DNA of 64,000 nucleotides from Pseudomonas sp. NFR16 (GTDB lineage: Bacteria; Pseudomonadota; Gammaproteobacteria; Pseudomonadales; Pseudomonadaceae). A program made the translations under genes and the position numbers. Below are positions 45,691 through 55,092 of the stretch, one piece after another; position 1 is the first letter of the stretch, and every line of letters begins with the position of its first letter. The stretch covers positions 309,056-373,055 of the forward strand of contig NZ_FNYJ01000004.1 of assembly GCF_900108875.1 (NCBI RefSeq), given 5' to 3'. The notes beneath the pieces were generated by a model. The model saw only the letters and a program-made list of their open reading frames with translations, was not told the DNA's origin and did no database searches.

Positions 45691-47126
45691 GGCTCACCCG
45701 CCAGTTCTGCGCTCGGAATCTTTAGTTGCTGCCCGACTTTCAATTCGTCCGAACTCAGATTGTTGGCGTTGCGCAGCGCCGCCATGCTCATGTCGTAACG
45801 CACGGCAATCATGCTCAGCGATTCGCCGGAGCGGACTGTGTGCTCGCGCGGCCCCATCGCCAGCTTGCCGTTGTCCCGCAGCCAAGCGATGTAGGTGCCT
45901 TGCGGAGGATTCTGCTGGAAGAACTGCTTCACGCCTGCGGTGATCGAGCGGGCCAGCGCCTGTTGGTGACTTGCTCCTTCAAGTTTGTTGGCCTCGGCAG
46001 CGTTGGAAATAAAACCGGTTTCGACCAGGATCGACGGAATGTCAGGGGACTTCAGCACCATGAACCCTGCCTGTTCCACCCGGGACTTGTGCAGCGACGT
46101 GACGCGGCCGATGTTGGTCAGCACTTTCTGCCCTACATTAAGGCTGGAGGTCAGCGAAGCGGTCATGGACAGGTCCAGCAACACGCCGGCAAGCATCCGG
46201 TCCTTGTCATCCAGGCTCACAGCGCCAGCACCGCCGATCAAGTCGGAACGGTTTTCACTGTCGGCCAGCCAGCGCGCGGTCTCGGACGTTGCGCCGCGCT
46301 CGGAGAGGGCAAATACCGAGGCGCCGAACGCTGCAGAAGACGGCGCGGCGTCGGCGTGAATCGAGACGAACAGGTCGGCACCTTTGGCGCGGGCGATCTC
46401 AGTGCGTTTGCGCAACGGAATGAAGTAGTCGCCAGTGCGGGTCAGTTCAGCGCGATAGCCTTTCTCGGCGTTGATCTGACGCTGCAACTCTTTGGCGATC
46501 GCCAGCACGACGTTCTTTTCTTTCTGACCACGCCCCCCGGAGGCGCCCGGATCTTCACCGCCGTGGCCGGCGTCGACCACGACTACGATGTCGCGCTTGC
46601 CATTCGGCACTGGAGGCAGCTTGATTTCCGGCTTGGAGGGGCTGACCGGCACGGCTGGTGTCGCCGGCGCCGACGTGGCGGGCGTGTCGGCAACGGTCGG
46701 CGTCGGGTTGGCATCGGCCGGATTGTCATACAGGTCGACCACCAGGCGATTGCCGTACTGCTGGTTCGGGGCCAGCGTGAAGCTTTTCGGGGTCACGGCT
46801 TTCTTCAGGTCGATGACCACGCGCAGGTCGTCCGGCGTACGCTGGGCAGACCGCATGCTGGTAATCGGGGTGTTGGCGGTCGGAATGTTGAGCGAACCAC
46901 CCAGCGTGGCGCCGTTGATGTCAATGACCAGACGATCCGGGGACTGGAGCGTGAAAACACTGTGCTGGACCGGGCCAGACAGGTCGAACACCAGTCGAGT
47001 GTTATCCGGAGCGCGCCATAAGCGGACACTTCGTACCTGTGTAGCGGCCAACGCGTCGACAGCCAATGTCGTCAGCAACAGTCCTATCACAGTAACCAGC
47101 GCGCGCATGCGCATACCTAACCCCAT
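45687..47126 (-). CDS. amiB: N-acetylmuramoyl-L-alanine amidase AmiB
   Basis: A periplasmic peptidoglycan amidase that splits daughter cells at division. A signal peptide (VIGLLLTTLAVDALAA) is followed by an AMIN domain, the Zn amidase domain opening VVVVDAGHGGEDPGASG, and a C-terminal LysM domain (HTVRSGESLSMIAVRYDMSM). I report the first ATG after tsaE (479 aa); in-frame ATGs at 47114 and 47108 are equally possible because no clear Shine-Dalgarno sequence decides. It begins just after the tsaE stop. Confidence 0.95.
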   Translation of the reverse strand: MGLGMRMRALVTVIGLLLTTLAVDALAATQVRSVRLWRAPDNTRLVFDLSGPVQHSVFTLQSPDRLVIDINGATLGGSLNIPTANTPITSMRSAQRTPDDLRVVIDLKKAVTPKSFTLAPNQQYGNRLVVDLYDNPADANPTPTVADTPATSAPATPAVPVSPSKPEIKLPPVPNGKRDIVVVVDAGHGGEDPGASGGRGQKEKNVVLAIAKELQRQINAEKGYRAELTRTGDYFIPLRKRTEIARAKGADLFVSIHADAAPSSAAFGASVFALSERGATSETARWLADSENRSDLIGGAGAVSLDDKDRMLAGVLLDLSMTASLTSSLNVGQKVLTNIGRVTSLHKSRVEQAGFMVLKSPDIPSILVETGFISNAAEANKLEGASHQQALARSITAGVKQFFQQNPPQGTYIAWLRDNGKLAMGPREHTVRSGESLSMIAVRYDMSMAALRNANNLSSDELKVGQQLKIPSAELAGEP

Positions 47127-47128
47127 AT

Positions 47129-47599
47129 CTATTTGATTTCCAAAGCCAAAGCGGCACACCACTTCTCGCCGCGCGAGCTTTTCGGGCTTAAGGTCAGCGC
47201 TCGACCTTCCGCGTGCGGCCTAATGGTAATGATCAGGTCAGGCTTTGGCAAAAAGCCTGCACCCAAATCAGGCCACTCGATCAAGCAAAGCGCTTCTCCT
47301 TCGAAGTAGTCGCGTATGCCGAGGAATTCTAGCTCTTCTGGATCAACAAGTCGGTAAAGATCAAAGTGATACGCGCGATTTCTCCCGATTTCGTAAGGTT
47401 CTACAAGCGTGAACGTCGGGCTTTTTACCGCGCCAACGTGACCCAGGCCGCGGATGATTCCGCGCGACAATGTCGTCTTGCCAGCCCCGAGATCGCCTTG
47501 AAGAAAAATAATCCCATTGCTTTCAGTGACTTGGGCGATTCTCGCACCAAAGTGGGTCATGGCCTCTTCACCGATCAGGTGCAGGGTTAACTCAGACAC
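47129..47599 (-). CDS. tsaE: tRNA threonylcarbamoyladenosine synthesis ATPase TsaE
   Basis: An essential P-loop ATPase of 156 residues that works with TsaB and TsaD to make t6A37 in tRNA. Walker A GDLGAGKTT is at residues 35-43; DLYRLVDPEELEFLG and LIEWPD are typical. It overlaps the nnr end by 13 bases and is followed by amiB after two bases, so it is part of the same chain. Confidence 0.96.
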   Translation of the reverse strand: MSELTLHLIGEEAMTHFGARIAQVTESNGIIFLQGDLGAGKTTLSRGIIRGLGHVGAVKSPTFTLVEPYEIGRNRAYHFDLYRLVDPEELEFLGIRDYFEGEALCLIEWPDLGAGFLPKPDLIITIRPHAEGRALTLSPKSSRGEKWCAALALEIK

Positions 47600-49083
47600 G
47601 GTTGTTGCTCCTCCAGAAGCTGACGAATAACAGGAATCAGATCAGCGGCAGCCAGCCCGCGCCCGCTCGCTCCGCACTTTTCTCCGGCCAGCGCATGAAG
47701 CCAGACACCCAGACACGCGGCGTCGAAAGGGGCCATTTTCTGCGCCAGCAATGCCCCGATCACCCCGGCCAGAACGTCACCCAGCCCGCCTGTCGCCATC
47801 GCCGGATGCCCGTGATCGGCCAACGCGAGTCGTCCGTCCGGGCTGGCGATCAGACTGCCGCTGCCTTTGAGCACGCAGACCGCATTGAATTTCTTGGCCA
47901 GCGCTTTCGCCGCTGCGGGGCGATCACTCTGGATTTCCCTGGTGCTCACGCCTAACAAGCGCGCAGCTTCGCCGGGATGAGGCGTGATCACACAGTTTTC
48001 TGGCAGCTTCACCTGTCCGGACGCGAGCTGGTTCAAGGCGTCGGCATCCCATACTTGCGGCCGATCGGCATTGGCGGCAGCGGACAGAAGCGCCCGCCCC
48101 CAACTGTGTTGCCCAAGGCCTGGGCCGACCACCAGAACAGAGGCCGGCTCGATCAACCCGTGAAGCTGGTTGGCTGAGCTGACGCCTGCGCTCATCACTT
48201 CAGGGAAACGCGCCAGGGCGGCAGTGATGTGCTCAGGCCGGGTCGCCAGCGTGACCATGCCTGCACCACAACGCAGGGTGCTTTCAGTGCTCAGTAACGC
48301 CGCGCCGCCAAAACCCAGATCGCCGCCAATCACCAGAACACGCCCGTACATGCCTTTGTGCGCAGTGCGTGGGCGCGCATCGAGTTTCGGTAGATTAAAG
48401 GTGTCCAGCCGCGTGACGATGGCCTGCGCCTGCGCAACGACATCGGCGTCCGCTTGCAGATCATCGAATACCAGCTCACCGACCACATCCGGCGCATCGC
48501 CCGTGAAGAGCCCGATCTTGAGACCGATGAATGTCACGGTGAGGTCGGCACTTACCGCCTGCCCCAGCAGCCTGCCAGTGTCTGCACACAATCCAGACGG
48601 GATGTCGACCGCCATGACAGGCAGACCGCAGTCATTGATGGCCTGGATCGCCTCGCTGTACGGCGAACGAACGTCCCCTTTGAGCCCGGTCCCCAGCAGC
48701 GCATCAACGACAATCCCGACAAGCGCCTGCTGCTGCCAGCCCTTGATCTCGACGCCTGCTGCTCGCGCTTCTTTATAAGCAGATTCGGCATCTCCGTTCA
48801 GCGCCGAAACATCGCCCACTGCCAGCACACTGACCTGCCAGCCGGCTCGTTGAGCCAAAACAGCAATCAGATAGCCGTCACCGGCGTTGTTGCCATGCCC
48901 TGCCATCACGGTCAGTTGCCTGGCATCCGGCCATCGGCGGCGCAGTGCACGCCAGGCGGCATGGGCGGCACGCTGCATCAGCTCGAATCCGGGCGTGCCG
49001 GCGGCGATCAGGCGCGCATCGAGGTCGCGCACCTGCGCGGCGCTGTACAGTGCGTCGGGAAATGGGGGTTTGCTGTGCAACAT
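47587..49083 (-). CDS. nnr: bifunctional NAD(P)H-hydrate epimerase/dehydratase
   Basis: Repairs damaged NAD(P)HX. The N-terminal part (about 1-215) is the epimerase (YjeF-N: AGHGNNAGDGYL), and the C-terminal part (about 225-498) is the ADP-dependent dehydratase (MATGGLGDVLAGVIGALL). The ATG at 49083 (MLHSKPPFPDALYSAAQ) fits the family; the longer frame adds an unrelated N-terminus. GGAG is about 11 bases upstream. It is divergent from queG across 62 bases and starts the chain to hflC. Confidence 0.95.
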   Translation of the reverse strand: MLHSKPPFPDALYSAAQVRDLDARLIAAGTPGFELMQRAAHAAWRALRRRWPDARQLTVMAGHGNNAGDGYLIAVLAQRAGWQVSVLAVGDVSALNGDAESAYKEARAAGVEIKGWQQQALVGIVVDALLGTGLKGDVRSPYSEAIQAINDCGLPVMAVDIPSGLCADTGRLLGQAVSADLTVTFIGLKIGLFTGDAPDVVGELVFDDLQADADVVAQAQAIVTRLDTFNLPKLDARPRTAHKGMYGRVLVIGGDLGFGGAALLSTESTLRCGAGMVTLATRPEHITAALARFPEVMSAGVSSANQLHGLIEPASVLVVGPGLGQHSWGRALLSAAANADRPQVWDADALNQLASGQVKLPENCVITPHPGEAARLLGVSTREIQSDRPAAAKALAKKFNAVCVLKGSGSLIASPDGRLALADHGHPAMATGGLGDVLAGVIGALLAQKMAPFDAACLGVWLHALAGEKCGASGRGLAAADLIPVIRQLLEEQQPCLS

Positions 49084-49145
49084 GCGTCTTTGAGCTCCGA
49101 TGTCTGGCAGAATTATACGCACCTGCGCCCCGGTGTCCTCTTTGC

Positions 49146-50264
49146 ATGTCCGCGATAACTGTAGATCCATCCACAAACTCAGCGCCGCTCACGACGGCCG
49201 AGCTGTCCGACCTTGCTCGATCGATCAAGGACTGGGGCCGCGAGCTCGGCTTCCAGCAAATCGGCATCTCGGGGCTGGATCTGGCGGAACATGAGCAGCA
49301 CTTGCAGCGCTGGCTTGAAGCCGGGTATCACGGCGAGATGGACTATATGGCAGCTCACGGCAGCAAACGTTCGCATCCCGACGAACTGGTCCCGGGGACG
49401 CTGCGGGTCGTTTCGCTGCGTATGGACTATCTGCCCGGCGATACTGAGATGGCTCAGCGCCTGAGTCAGCCGGAGAAAGCCTACGTCTCTCGCTACGCCC
49501 TGGGGCGCGACTATCACAAACTGATTCGCAAGCGGGTCCAGCAGCTGGCCGAGCGCATCCAGCAGGCCATCGGCCCATTTGGTTTCAGGGCCTTTGTCGA
49601 CAGCGCGCCCGTGCTGGAAAAAGCCATCGCAGAACAGGCCGGACTCGGCTGGATCGGTAAAAATACATTGGTGCTCAACCGCAAGGCAGGCAGCTATTTC
49701 TTTCTGAGCGAGCTGTTCGTCGACCTGCCGCTGCCGGTGGACGCTCCCCACGCCACTGAGCATTGCGGCCGTTGCAGCGCATGCCTGGACATATGCCCGA
49801 CCAATGCCTTCGTCGGGCCCTATGTGCTGGACGCCAGACGCTGCATCTCTTACCTGACCATCGAATTGAAAACCTCGATCCCGGAAGAGCTGCGCGCCCT
49901 GATCGGCAATCGAGTATTCGGATGCGACGATTGCCAGATCGTCTGCCCTTGGAATCGTTTCGCCCGGCCGACCGATCAGAATGACTTCAAACCCCGGCAC
50001 GGGCTGGACAACGCTGAGTTGACCACGCTGTTTTTATGGGATGAAACGACCTTCCTCAGCAACACCGAAGGCTCGCCATTGCGACGCGCGGGTTACGAGC
50101 GCTGGCTCAGGAATCTGGCGGTCGGGTTGGGCAACGCACCGTCGAGCATTCCGGTGATCGAAGCGCTGAAAGCACGACTGGCCTATCCCTCGGACATGGT
50201 GCGCGAACATGTGGAATGGGCGTTGCGCCAGCATGAAGCCCGGCAGAACGCTGCAACGATGTAG
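49146..50264 (+). CDS. queG: epoxyqueuosine reductase QueG
   Basis: Performs the last step of queuosine synthesis in tRNA, reducing epoxyqueuosine with a cobalamin cofactor and two 4Fe-4S clusters. The 372 residues include the cluster motifs CGRCSACLDICPTNAF and CDDCQIVCPWNR. The ATG at 49146 (MSAITVDP) is taken as the start; the frame is open further upstream but lies opposite the nnr 5' end. The ribosome-binding site is weak. Confidence 0.95.
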   Translation: MSAITVDPSTNSAPLTTAELSDLARSIKDWGRELGFQQIGISGLDLAEHEQHLQRWLEAGYHGEMDYMAAHGSKRSHPDELVPGTLRVVSLRMDYLPGDTEMAQRLSQPEKAYVSRYALGRDYHKLIRKRVQQLAERIQQAIGPFGFRAFVDSAPVLEKAIAEQAGLGWIGKNTLVLNRKAGSYFFLSELFVDLPLPVDAPHATEHCGRCSACLDICPTNAFVGPYVLDARRCISYLTIELKTSIPEELRALIGNRVFGCDDCQIVCPWNRFARPTDQNDFKPRHGLDNAELTTLFLWDETTFLSNTEGSPLRRAGYERWLRNLAVGLGNAPSSIPVIEALKARLAYPSDMVREHVEWALRQHEARQNAATM

Positions 50265-50274
50265 GCCCGCTGCA

Positions 50275-50886
50275 TCAATGCCCATCTTTGTAAATGAACT
50301 TGGGCATTTCCCAGTGAAAACGAATGGCCAGTAAGCGCAGCAGCAGCCCGCCGAACAAGGTGATGAGGGTGCCCTGCTCGATGGGCAATCCCCATTGCTG
50401 GCACGCGATGAAACACCACGCGGCGGCAAACGAGACGCTGGCGTAGAGCTCACGACGAAAAATCAACGGGATGTCGTTGCAGAAGATGTCTCGCAAGATG
50501 CCGCCGAACACACCCGTGATGACGCCGCTGACCGCGGCCACCAGCAGGCTCAGCCCCATGTCCAGCGCGGTCATGCAGCCGATGAGCGTGAACGCCACCA
50601 ATCCAAGCGCATCAAGCACCAGAAACAGCGAGCGCAAATGACGCATCAGCGGCGCGATGAAGATGGTCACCAGCGCCGCAACGCTGGTTAGAATCAGGTA
50701 TTCCGGGTGTTTGACCCAGGTAAGCGGGTAGTGCCCCAGGAGCACGTCACGCGCTGAACCGCCGCCCAGTGCGGTGACGCACGCGATCAGCACGACGCCG
50801 AACCAGTCCATGCCACGACGTCCGGCGGACAAGGCGCCGGTCATGGCTTCAGCGGTGATGGCGATCAGGTAGAGCATCAGCAGCAT
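50275..50886 (-). CDS. trimeric intracellular cation (TRIC/UPF0126)-type channel
   Basis: A 203-residue protein with about seven hydrophobic segments and two UPF0126 repeats, marked by GGSARDVLLG in the first and GGILRDIFCND in the second. Prokaryotic members form trimeric cation channels in the inner membrane. Its physiological role in Pseudomonas is unknown. It converges on queG with a 10-base gap and is transcribed in the same direction as orn, which lies upstream. Confidence 0.88.
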   Translation of the reverse strand: MLLMLYLIAITAEAMTGALSAGRRGMDWFGVVLIACVTALGGGSARDVLLGHYPLTWVKHPEYLILTSVAALVTIFIAPLMRHLRSLFLVLDALGLVAFTLIGCMTALDMGLSLLVAAVSGVITGVFGGILRDIFCNDIPLIFRRELYASVSFAAAWCFIACQQWGLPIEQGTLITLFGGLLLRLLAIRFHWEMPKFIYKDGH

Positions 50887-50997
50887 GGCGGCAGTCCCTG
50901 CGAAAAGAGGGGCAGTCTAACCACTGCGCCGGAGCACCAAAAGAGGGCAACGACGCAGATGTCGCTTGGGTGGCATCCTGCAGACGCGGGGCTGAGG

Positions 50998-51534
50998 TCA
51001 GACTTTGATGAAGTGTTCGCGGTAGAAGCGCAGCTCGGCGATCGATTCTCGAATGTCGTCCAGCGCCAGATGCGTGCTGCCCTTTTTGAACTTCAACTCA
51101 GGCGACCAGCGTGCCGCCAGTTCCTTGAGGGTCGAGACGTCCAGGTTGCGGTAGTGGAAATAGTTTTCCAGCGTCGGCATGCGTTTATAAAGGAAGCGGC
51201 GGTCCTGACAGATGCTGTTGCCGCAGATCGGCGAGCTGCGTTCCGGCACCCATTGCTTGATGAAGTCCAGGGTCATCGCTTCGGCTTCTGCCGTGGAAAT
51301 TTTGCTGTCACGTACCCGTTGGGTCAGGCCCGAGCCGCCGTGCTGACGCGTGTTCCACTCATCCATGCCGTTCAGAAGCTCATCGCTCTGATGAATGGCG
51401 ATCACCGGACCTTCTGCCAGCGTGTTCAATTCGCTGTCGGTGATGATGGTGGCCATCTCGATGATGACGTCGTTATCCGGGTCAAGACCGGTCATTTCCA
51501 GGTCGATCCAGATCAGGTTCTGCTTGTTCTGCAT
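50998..51534 (-). CDS. orn: oligoribonuclease
   Basis: A DEDDh 3'-5' exonuclease of 178 residues that removes RNA dinucleotides, including pGpG from c-di-GMP breakdown. The active site WIDLEMTGLDP gives Asp11 and Glu13; HLALDDIRESI provides the later acidic and His residues. The start at 51534 has GAGGAG seven bases upstream. It is divergent from rsgA. Confidence 0.98.
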   Translation of the reverse strand: MQNKQNLIWIDLEMTGLDPDNDVIIEMATIITDSELNTLAEGPVIAIHQSDELLNGMDEWNTRQHGGSGLTQRVRDSKISTAEAEAMTLDFIKQWVPERSSPICGNSICQDRRFLYKRMPTLENYFHYRNLDVSTLKELAARWSPELKFKKGSTHLALDDIRESIAELRFYREHFIKV

Positions 51535-51647
51535 AATTCGGCTCCTCAACGTAGGCGCGCAGTTTAGCTCAGGCTGGCATGCTAGACTCCCCCGCGCTTC
51601 ACTCTTCGGATGCTTTACGCATCATATAAATGGAACACTGAACACCC

Positions 51648-52679
51648 ATGGCCAAACGCCAACTTAACCGCCGCCAGAACTGGCGCATCGAAAAGATTCA
51701 GGGTGAGCGCGCCGCGCGTGCCGCCAAACGCGAATCTCAAGCACTGGAGACACTGGAAGGCGGCGATCTGGGCCCTGAACAGACAGGCCTGGTCATCGCG
51801 CATTTTGGCGTGCAGGTGGAAGTCGAGGCCCAGGAAGGTGAGTTGAGCGGGCAGGTATTCCGCTGCCATCTGCGGGCAAATCTGCCGGCGCTCGTCACCG
51901 GTGACAGAGTGGTCTGGCGGGCTGGCAATCAGGGCATTGGCGTCATCGTTGCGCAGCTGCCCCGCACTACCGAACTCTGCCGCCCCGACACGCGCGGCCA
52001 GCTCAAGCCGGTCGCGGCAAACGTCGACCTGATCGTGATCGTCTTCGCGCCGATGCCCGAGCCCCATGCCAACCTGATCGACCGCTATCTGGTTGCAGCC
52101 GAACACGCCGGCATTCGTCCGCTGTTGCTGCTGAACAAGTTCGATCTCATCGATGAGCAAAACGCTCCGGCGCTGAATGCCCTGCTGGCGGTTTATCGCA
52201 CGCTCGGCTATCCGGTGCTGGAAGTCTCGGCGCATCACGGCAACGGCATGCAGCAGTTGCAAGACCAGCTCGACGGCCATATCAGCGTGTTCGTGGGCCA
52301 GTCAGGCGTAGGCAAATCATCGCTGGTCAACAGCCTGCTGCCGGAAGTCGGAACAAGGGTCGGCCCCCTGTCGGAGTATTCAGGGCAAGGCACACACACC
52401 ACGACCACCGCACGCCTTTTCCACTTTCCGCGTGGCGGCGATCTGATTGACTCGCCCGGTATCCGTGAGTTTGGCCTGGGCCACGTCAGCCGTGCCGACG
52501 TCGAAGCAGGCTTCATCGAATTCAACGATCTGCTTGGCCGCTGCCGCTTCCGCGACTGCAAGCATGACCGCGAACCCGGCTGCGCGCTGCTCAAGGCGCT
52601 GGAAGACGGCCGCGTGCAGCAGCAACGTATGAACAGCTATCGATCAATCATCGCAAGCTTGCCCGAGAGCAGTTACTGA
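51648..52679 (+). CDS. rsgA: ribosome small-subunit biogenesis GTPase RsgA
   Basis: A circularly permuted GTPase of 343 residues that checks maturation of the 30S decoding centre. It has an N-terminal OB fold (about 45-110), a GTPase domain in which NKFD precedes the P-loop GQSGVGKSS and DSPG, and a C-terminal zinc motif (CRFRDCKHDREPGC). Length is normal. It is divergent from orn across 113 bases. Confidence 0.97.
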   Translation: MAKRQLNRRQNWRIEKIQGERAARAAKRESQALETLEGGDLGPEQTGLVIAHFGVQVEVEAQEGELSGQVFRCHLRANLPALVTGDRVVWRAGNQGIGVIVAQLPRTTELCRPDTRGQLKPVAANVDLIVIVFAPMPEPHANLIDRYLVAAEHAGIRPLLLLNKFDLIDEQNAPALNALLAVYRTLGYPVLEVSAHHGNGMQQLQDQLDGHISVFVGQSGVGKSSLVNSLLPEVGTRVGPLSEYSGQGTHTTTTARLFHFPRGGDLIDSPGIREFGLGHVSRADVEAGFIEFNDLLGRCRFRDCKHDREPGCALLKALEDGRVQQQRMNSYRSIIASLPESSY

Positions 52680-52790
52680 AGCCAAGACGTGAGCGTCTCA
52701 ATGCGCCCTTTGCCGGCCAACTGCGGGAAAAGCTCGGGCGTGAAAGCCTGATTTTGCCCACCCTCTTTTGAGGGGATGAACCGACCCTAC

Positions 52791-52956
52791 TCGCGAGCAA
52801 GCTCGCTCCCGCGGAGGGGAAAGCCGCTGTAGATGCGGCGCCCACGAATCCGCCTTCGCGGGCAAGCGCGCTCCTACAGTGGGGGCAACAGCTTGGGATG
52901 TGGAGAAACCTGGTTTCAGCCAGCCGAGATCCGGTGGGAGTGAGCTTGCTCACGAA
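52791..52956. repeat. cluster of three REP units
   Basis: Units at 52791-52812 and 52855-52878 are in the same orientation, and one at 52933-52956 is inverted. All share the GAGCAAGCTCG or GGGCAAGCGCG core. They fill most of the 308-bp gap between the convergent rsgA and motB genes; nothing else is visible there. Confidence 0.85.
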
Positions 52957-52987
52957 GAGGCCGGGCCAGGCGACCTCTGCGTCAGAG

Positions 52988-54025
52988 TCAGTTCTTGGTT
53001 TCGTCGATCTTCAACTGGCCTTGATCGAAGATGTTCAGCTTTTGACGGATTTCGTGCGGCTGGGCGTAGGCCTGTGGGTCTACGGCTGGCGCACTGATGG
53101 ATGCGCCAGGTTTGCCGGCCGGAGCCGTCGGTGAGGCGGGAGCAGGTGCGGCGTCCGTTTTGGGCGCTTCGCCTGCGTTCTGATCGCCTTCAATACGACT
53201 CTGCGCTTTTTTGGTCAGGACCACGATGTCGATGCGGCGGTTGATCGGGTTTTCCGGCCGGTCCTTGTCATACAGCGATGACGAGGCGTAGCCGACGACG
53301 CGCGCCACTTGCGGATCAGGGTAACCTCCGGCCACCAGGGCACGCCGCGCAGCGTTGGCCCGGTTGGCCGACAGTTCCCAGTTGCCGAAGCCGTTGTTGC
53401 CGACATAAGGCGTTGCGTCGGTGTGACCACTGATGCTGACCTTGTTCGGCACCGCCTTGATGGTGTCTGCCATCGCCAGCAGGATGTCTTCGAAATACGG
53501 TTTCAGACGCGCACTGCCGATATCGAACATCGGGCGGTTTTCAGCATCCATGATCTGGATGCGCAGGCCGTCCTGCGTAATTTCAAAGAGGATCTGGTCC
53601 TTGAACTTCGCCAATTGCGGGTTCTCGTTGACCTTGGTCTGCAGCTCTTGCAGCAGCATTTCCAGACGCTCCTGCTCGACCTGTTCGGCCGCAGAATCCT
53701 GTTTGTCGGCATCGACAGGCACGCGATCCGGTGCGGGTGTCGACTTGACCTCAGGGTTGAGCGTCTGGTCAGGCGACATTTCCGGGGAGCCGCCCAGGTC
53801 AATGACGTAGGGCGATCCGCTGTCGGAGAAGCCCACAGGGTCTTTGAAATAACCGGCAATGGCGATCAATTGCTCAGGCGTGGCCGAGGACATCAACCAC
53901 AGCACCAGGAAGAAGGCCATCATTGCCGTTGCGAAGTCGGCGAAGGCGATTTTCCAGGCGCCACCGTGGTGCCCTCCGCCAAAGCGCTTGACGCGCTTGA
54001 CGATAATCGGCTGATTATTTTCCAT
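52988..54025 (-). CDS. motB: flagellar motor stator protein MotB
   Basis: The peptidoglycan-anchored stator subunit, 345 residues. The single TM segment (about 28-48) carries the proton-binding Asp30 in FADFATAMMAFFLVLWLM; a plug region and an OmpA-like peptidoglycan-binding domain (ISGHTDATPY, about residue 200) follow, then a Pro/Ala-rich tail. It is three bases after motA, forming a two-gene operon. Confidence 0.97.
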   Translation of the reverse strand: MENNQPIIVKRVKRFGGGHHGGAWKIAFADFATAMMAFFLVLWLMSSATPEQLIAIAGYFKDPVGFSDSGSPYVIDLGGSPEMSPDQTLNPEVKSTPAPDRVPVDADKQDSAAEQVEQERLEMLLQELQTKVNENPQLAKFKDQILFEITQDGLRIQIMDAENRPMFDIGSARLKPYFEDILLAMADTIKAVPNKVSISGHTDATPYVGNNGFGNWELSANRANAARRALVAGGYPDPQVARVVGYASSSLYDKDRPENPINRRIDIVVLTKKAQSRIEGDQNAGEAPKTDAAPAPASPTAPAGKPGASISAPAVDPQAYAQPHEIRQKLNIFDQGQLKIDETKN

Positions 54026-54028
54026 GGA

Positions 54029-54880
54029 TCAACGACCGCGAACAGCTTGTTCCAGCTCGCTGAAGCTGGGGCGATGGGCGGGATACAGGACCTTGCGACC
54101 GAACTCTACGGCCAGTGACGGCGGCACACCCGAAGCGGACGCCACGAGCGAAGCCTTGATCGCTTCGAAAACGTTCATTTCTTCCTTGGCATCGTGCGCC
54201 AGGGAAGTGGCCAGCGGGCCGAAGAAGCCATACGCCGCGAGAATACCGAAGAAGGTACCGACCAGTGCCGCACCTACGTGCATACCGATCGCGGCCTTGT
54301 CGCCGGAACCCAGCGATGCCATGGTCACCACGATACCCAGTACCGCCGCGACGATACCGAAACCGGGCATACCGTCAGCTACGCCGGTCACGGCATGGGA
54401 AGGATGCTCGAGCTCTTCTTTCATGCTCAGCAGTTCCATGTCGAACAGCCCTTCGAGCTCGTGCGGCGCCATGTTGCCGGACGACATGATGCGCAGGTAA
54501 TCGCAGATGAATGCGATCATCTTGGTGTCTTTCAGAATGCTGGGATATTTGGCGAAGATGGGGCTGTTTTCCGGTTCTTCGATATCGCCCTCGATCGCCA
54601 TCATGCCTTCGCGGCGGCTTTTGTTGAGGATCTCGTAGATCAGCCCCAGCACTTCCAGATAAAAAGCGTGGGTGAAGCGTGAACTGAACATCTTCAAGGA
54701 TTTCTTGATGACGTGCATGGTCATGTAACCCGGGTTCGCCTGCAAAAATGCGCCGAACGCCGCACCGCCGATGATCAATACCTCGAAAGGCTGGATCAGC
54801 GCAGCGATTTGACCGTGGGAGAGTACGTAGCCGCCGAGGACGCTCGCGAAAACGACGATGATGCCGATAATTTTTGCCAT
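54029..54880 (-). CDS. motA: flagellar motor stator protein MotA
   Basis: The four-TM stator subunit, 283 residues, that couples proton flow through MotA-MotB to rotation. MAKIIGIIVVFASVLGGYVLSHGQ at the start and PGFGIVAAVLGIVVTM near TM3 are typical. It begins about 70 bases downstream of a sigma-28-type promoter at 54951-54977. Confidence 0.97.
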   Translation of the reverse strand: MAKIIGIIVVFASVLGGYVLSHGQIAALIQPFEVLIIGGAAFGAFLQANPGYMTMHVIKKSLKMFSSRFTHAFYLEVLGLIYEILNKSRREGMMAIEGDIEEPENSPIFAKYPSILKDTKMIAFICDYLRIMSSGNMAPHELEGLFDMELLSMKEELEHPSHAVTGVADGMPGFGIVAAVLGIVVTMASLGSGDKAAIGMHVGAALVGTFFGILAAYGFFGPLATSLAHDAKEEMNVFEAIKASLVASASGVPPSLAVEFGRKVLYPAHRPSFSELEQAVRGR

Positions 54881-54950
54881 AGAGAAAGATTACTTACTTA
54901 AGTCGGGTTCAAGGTCATTGTGCGAGAAGCGTTCAAAACTCTTGTTCTAC

Positions 54951-54977
54951 TTATCGGCATGAGTGCGCCAGACTATA
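54951..54977 (-). promoter_or_regulatory. sigma-28 (FliA) promoter of motAB
   Basis: The minus strand has a -35 TATAGTCT (6 of 8 to TAAAGTTT), an 11-base spacer and -10 GCCGATAA (8 of 8). The start would be near 54944, about 64 bases before the motA ATG. Confidence 0.8.
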
Positions 54978-55092
54978 GTCAAATCAAGCGAAAATCCTGA
55001 CTGGCGTCTGATCCGGGCACCCCGACGCGAAGGCCATCATGATGCCATTATTCGACATTGATCAAAACCACCCAGCCGTATGGGCCTTGTGA

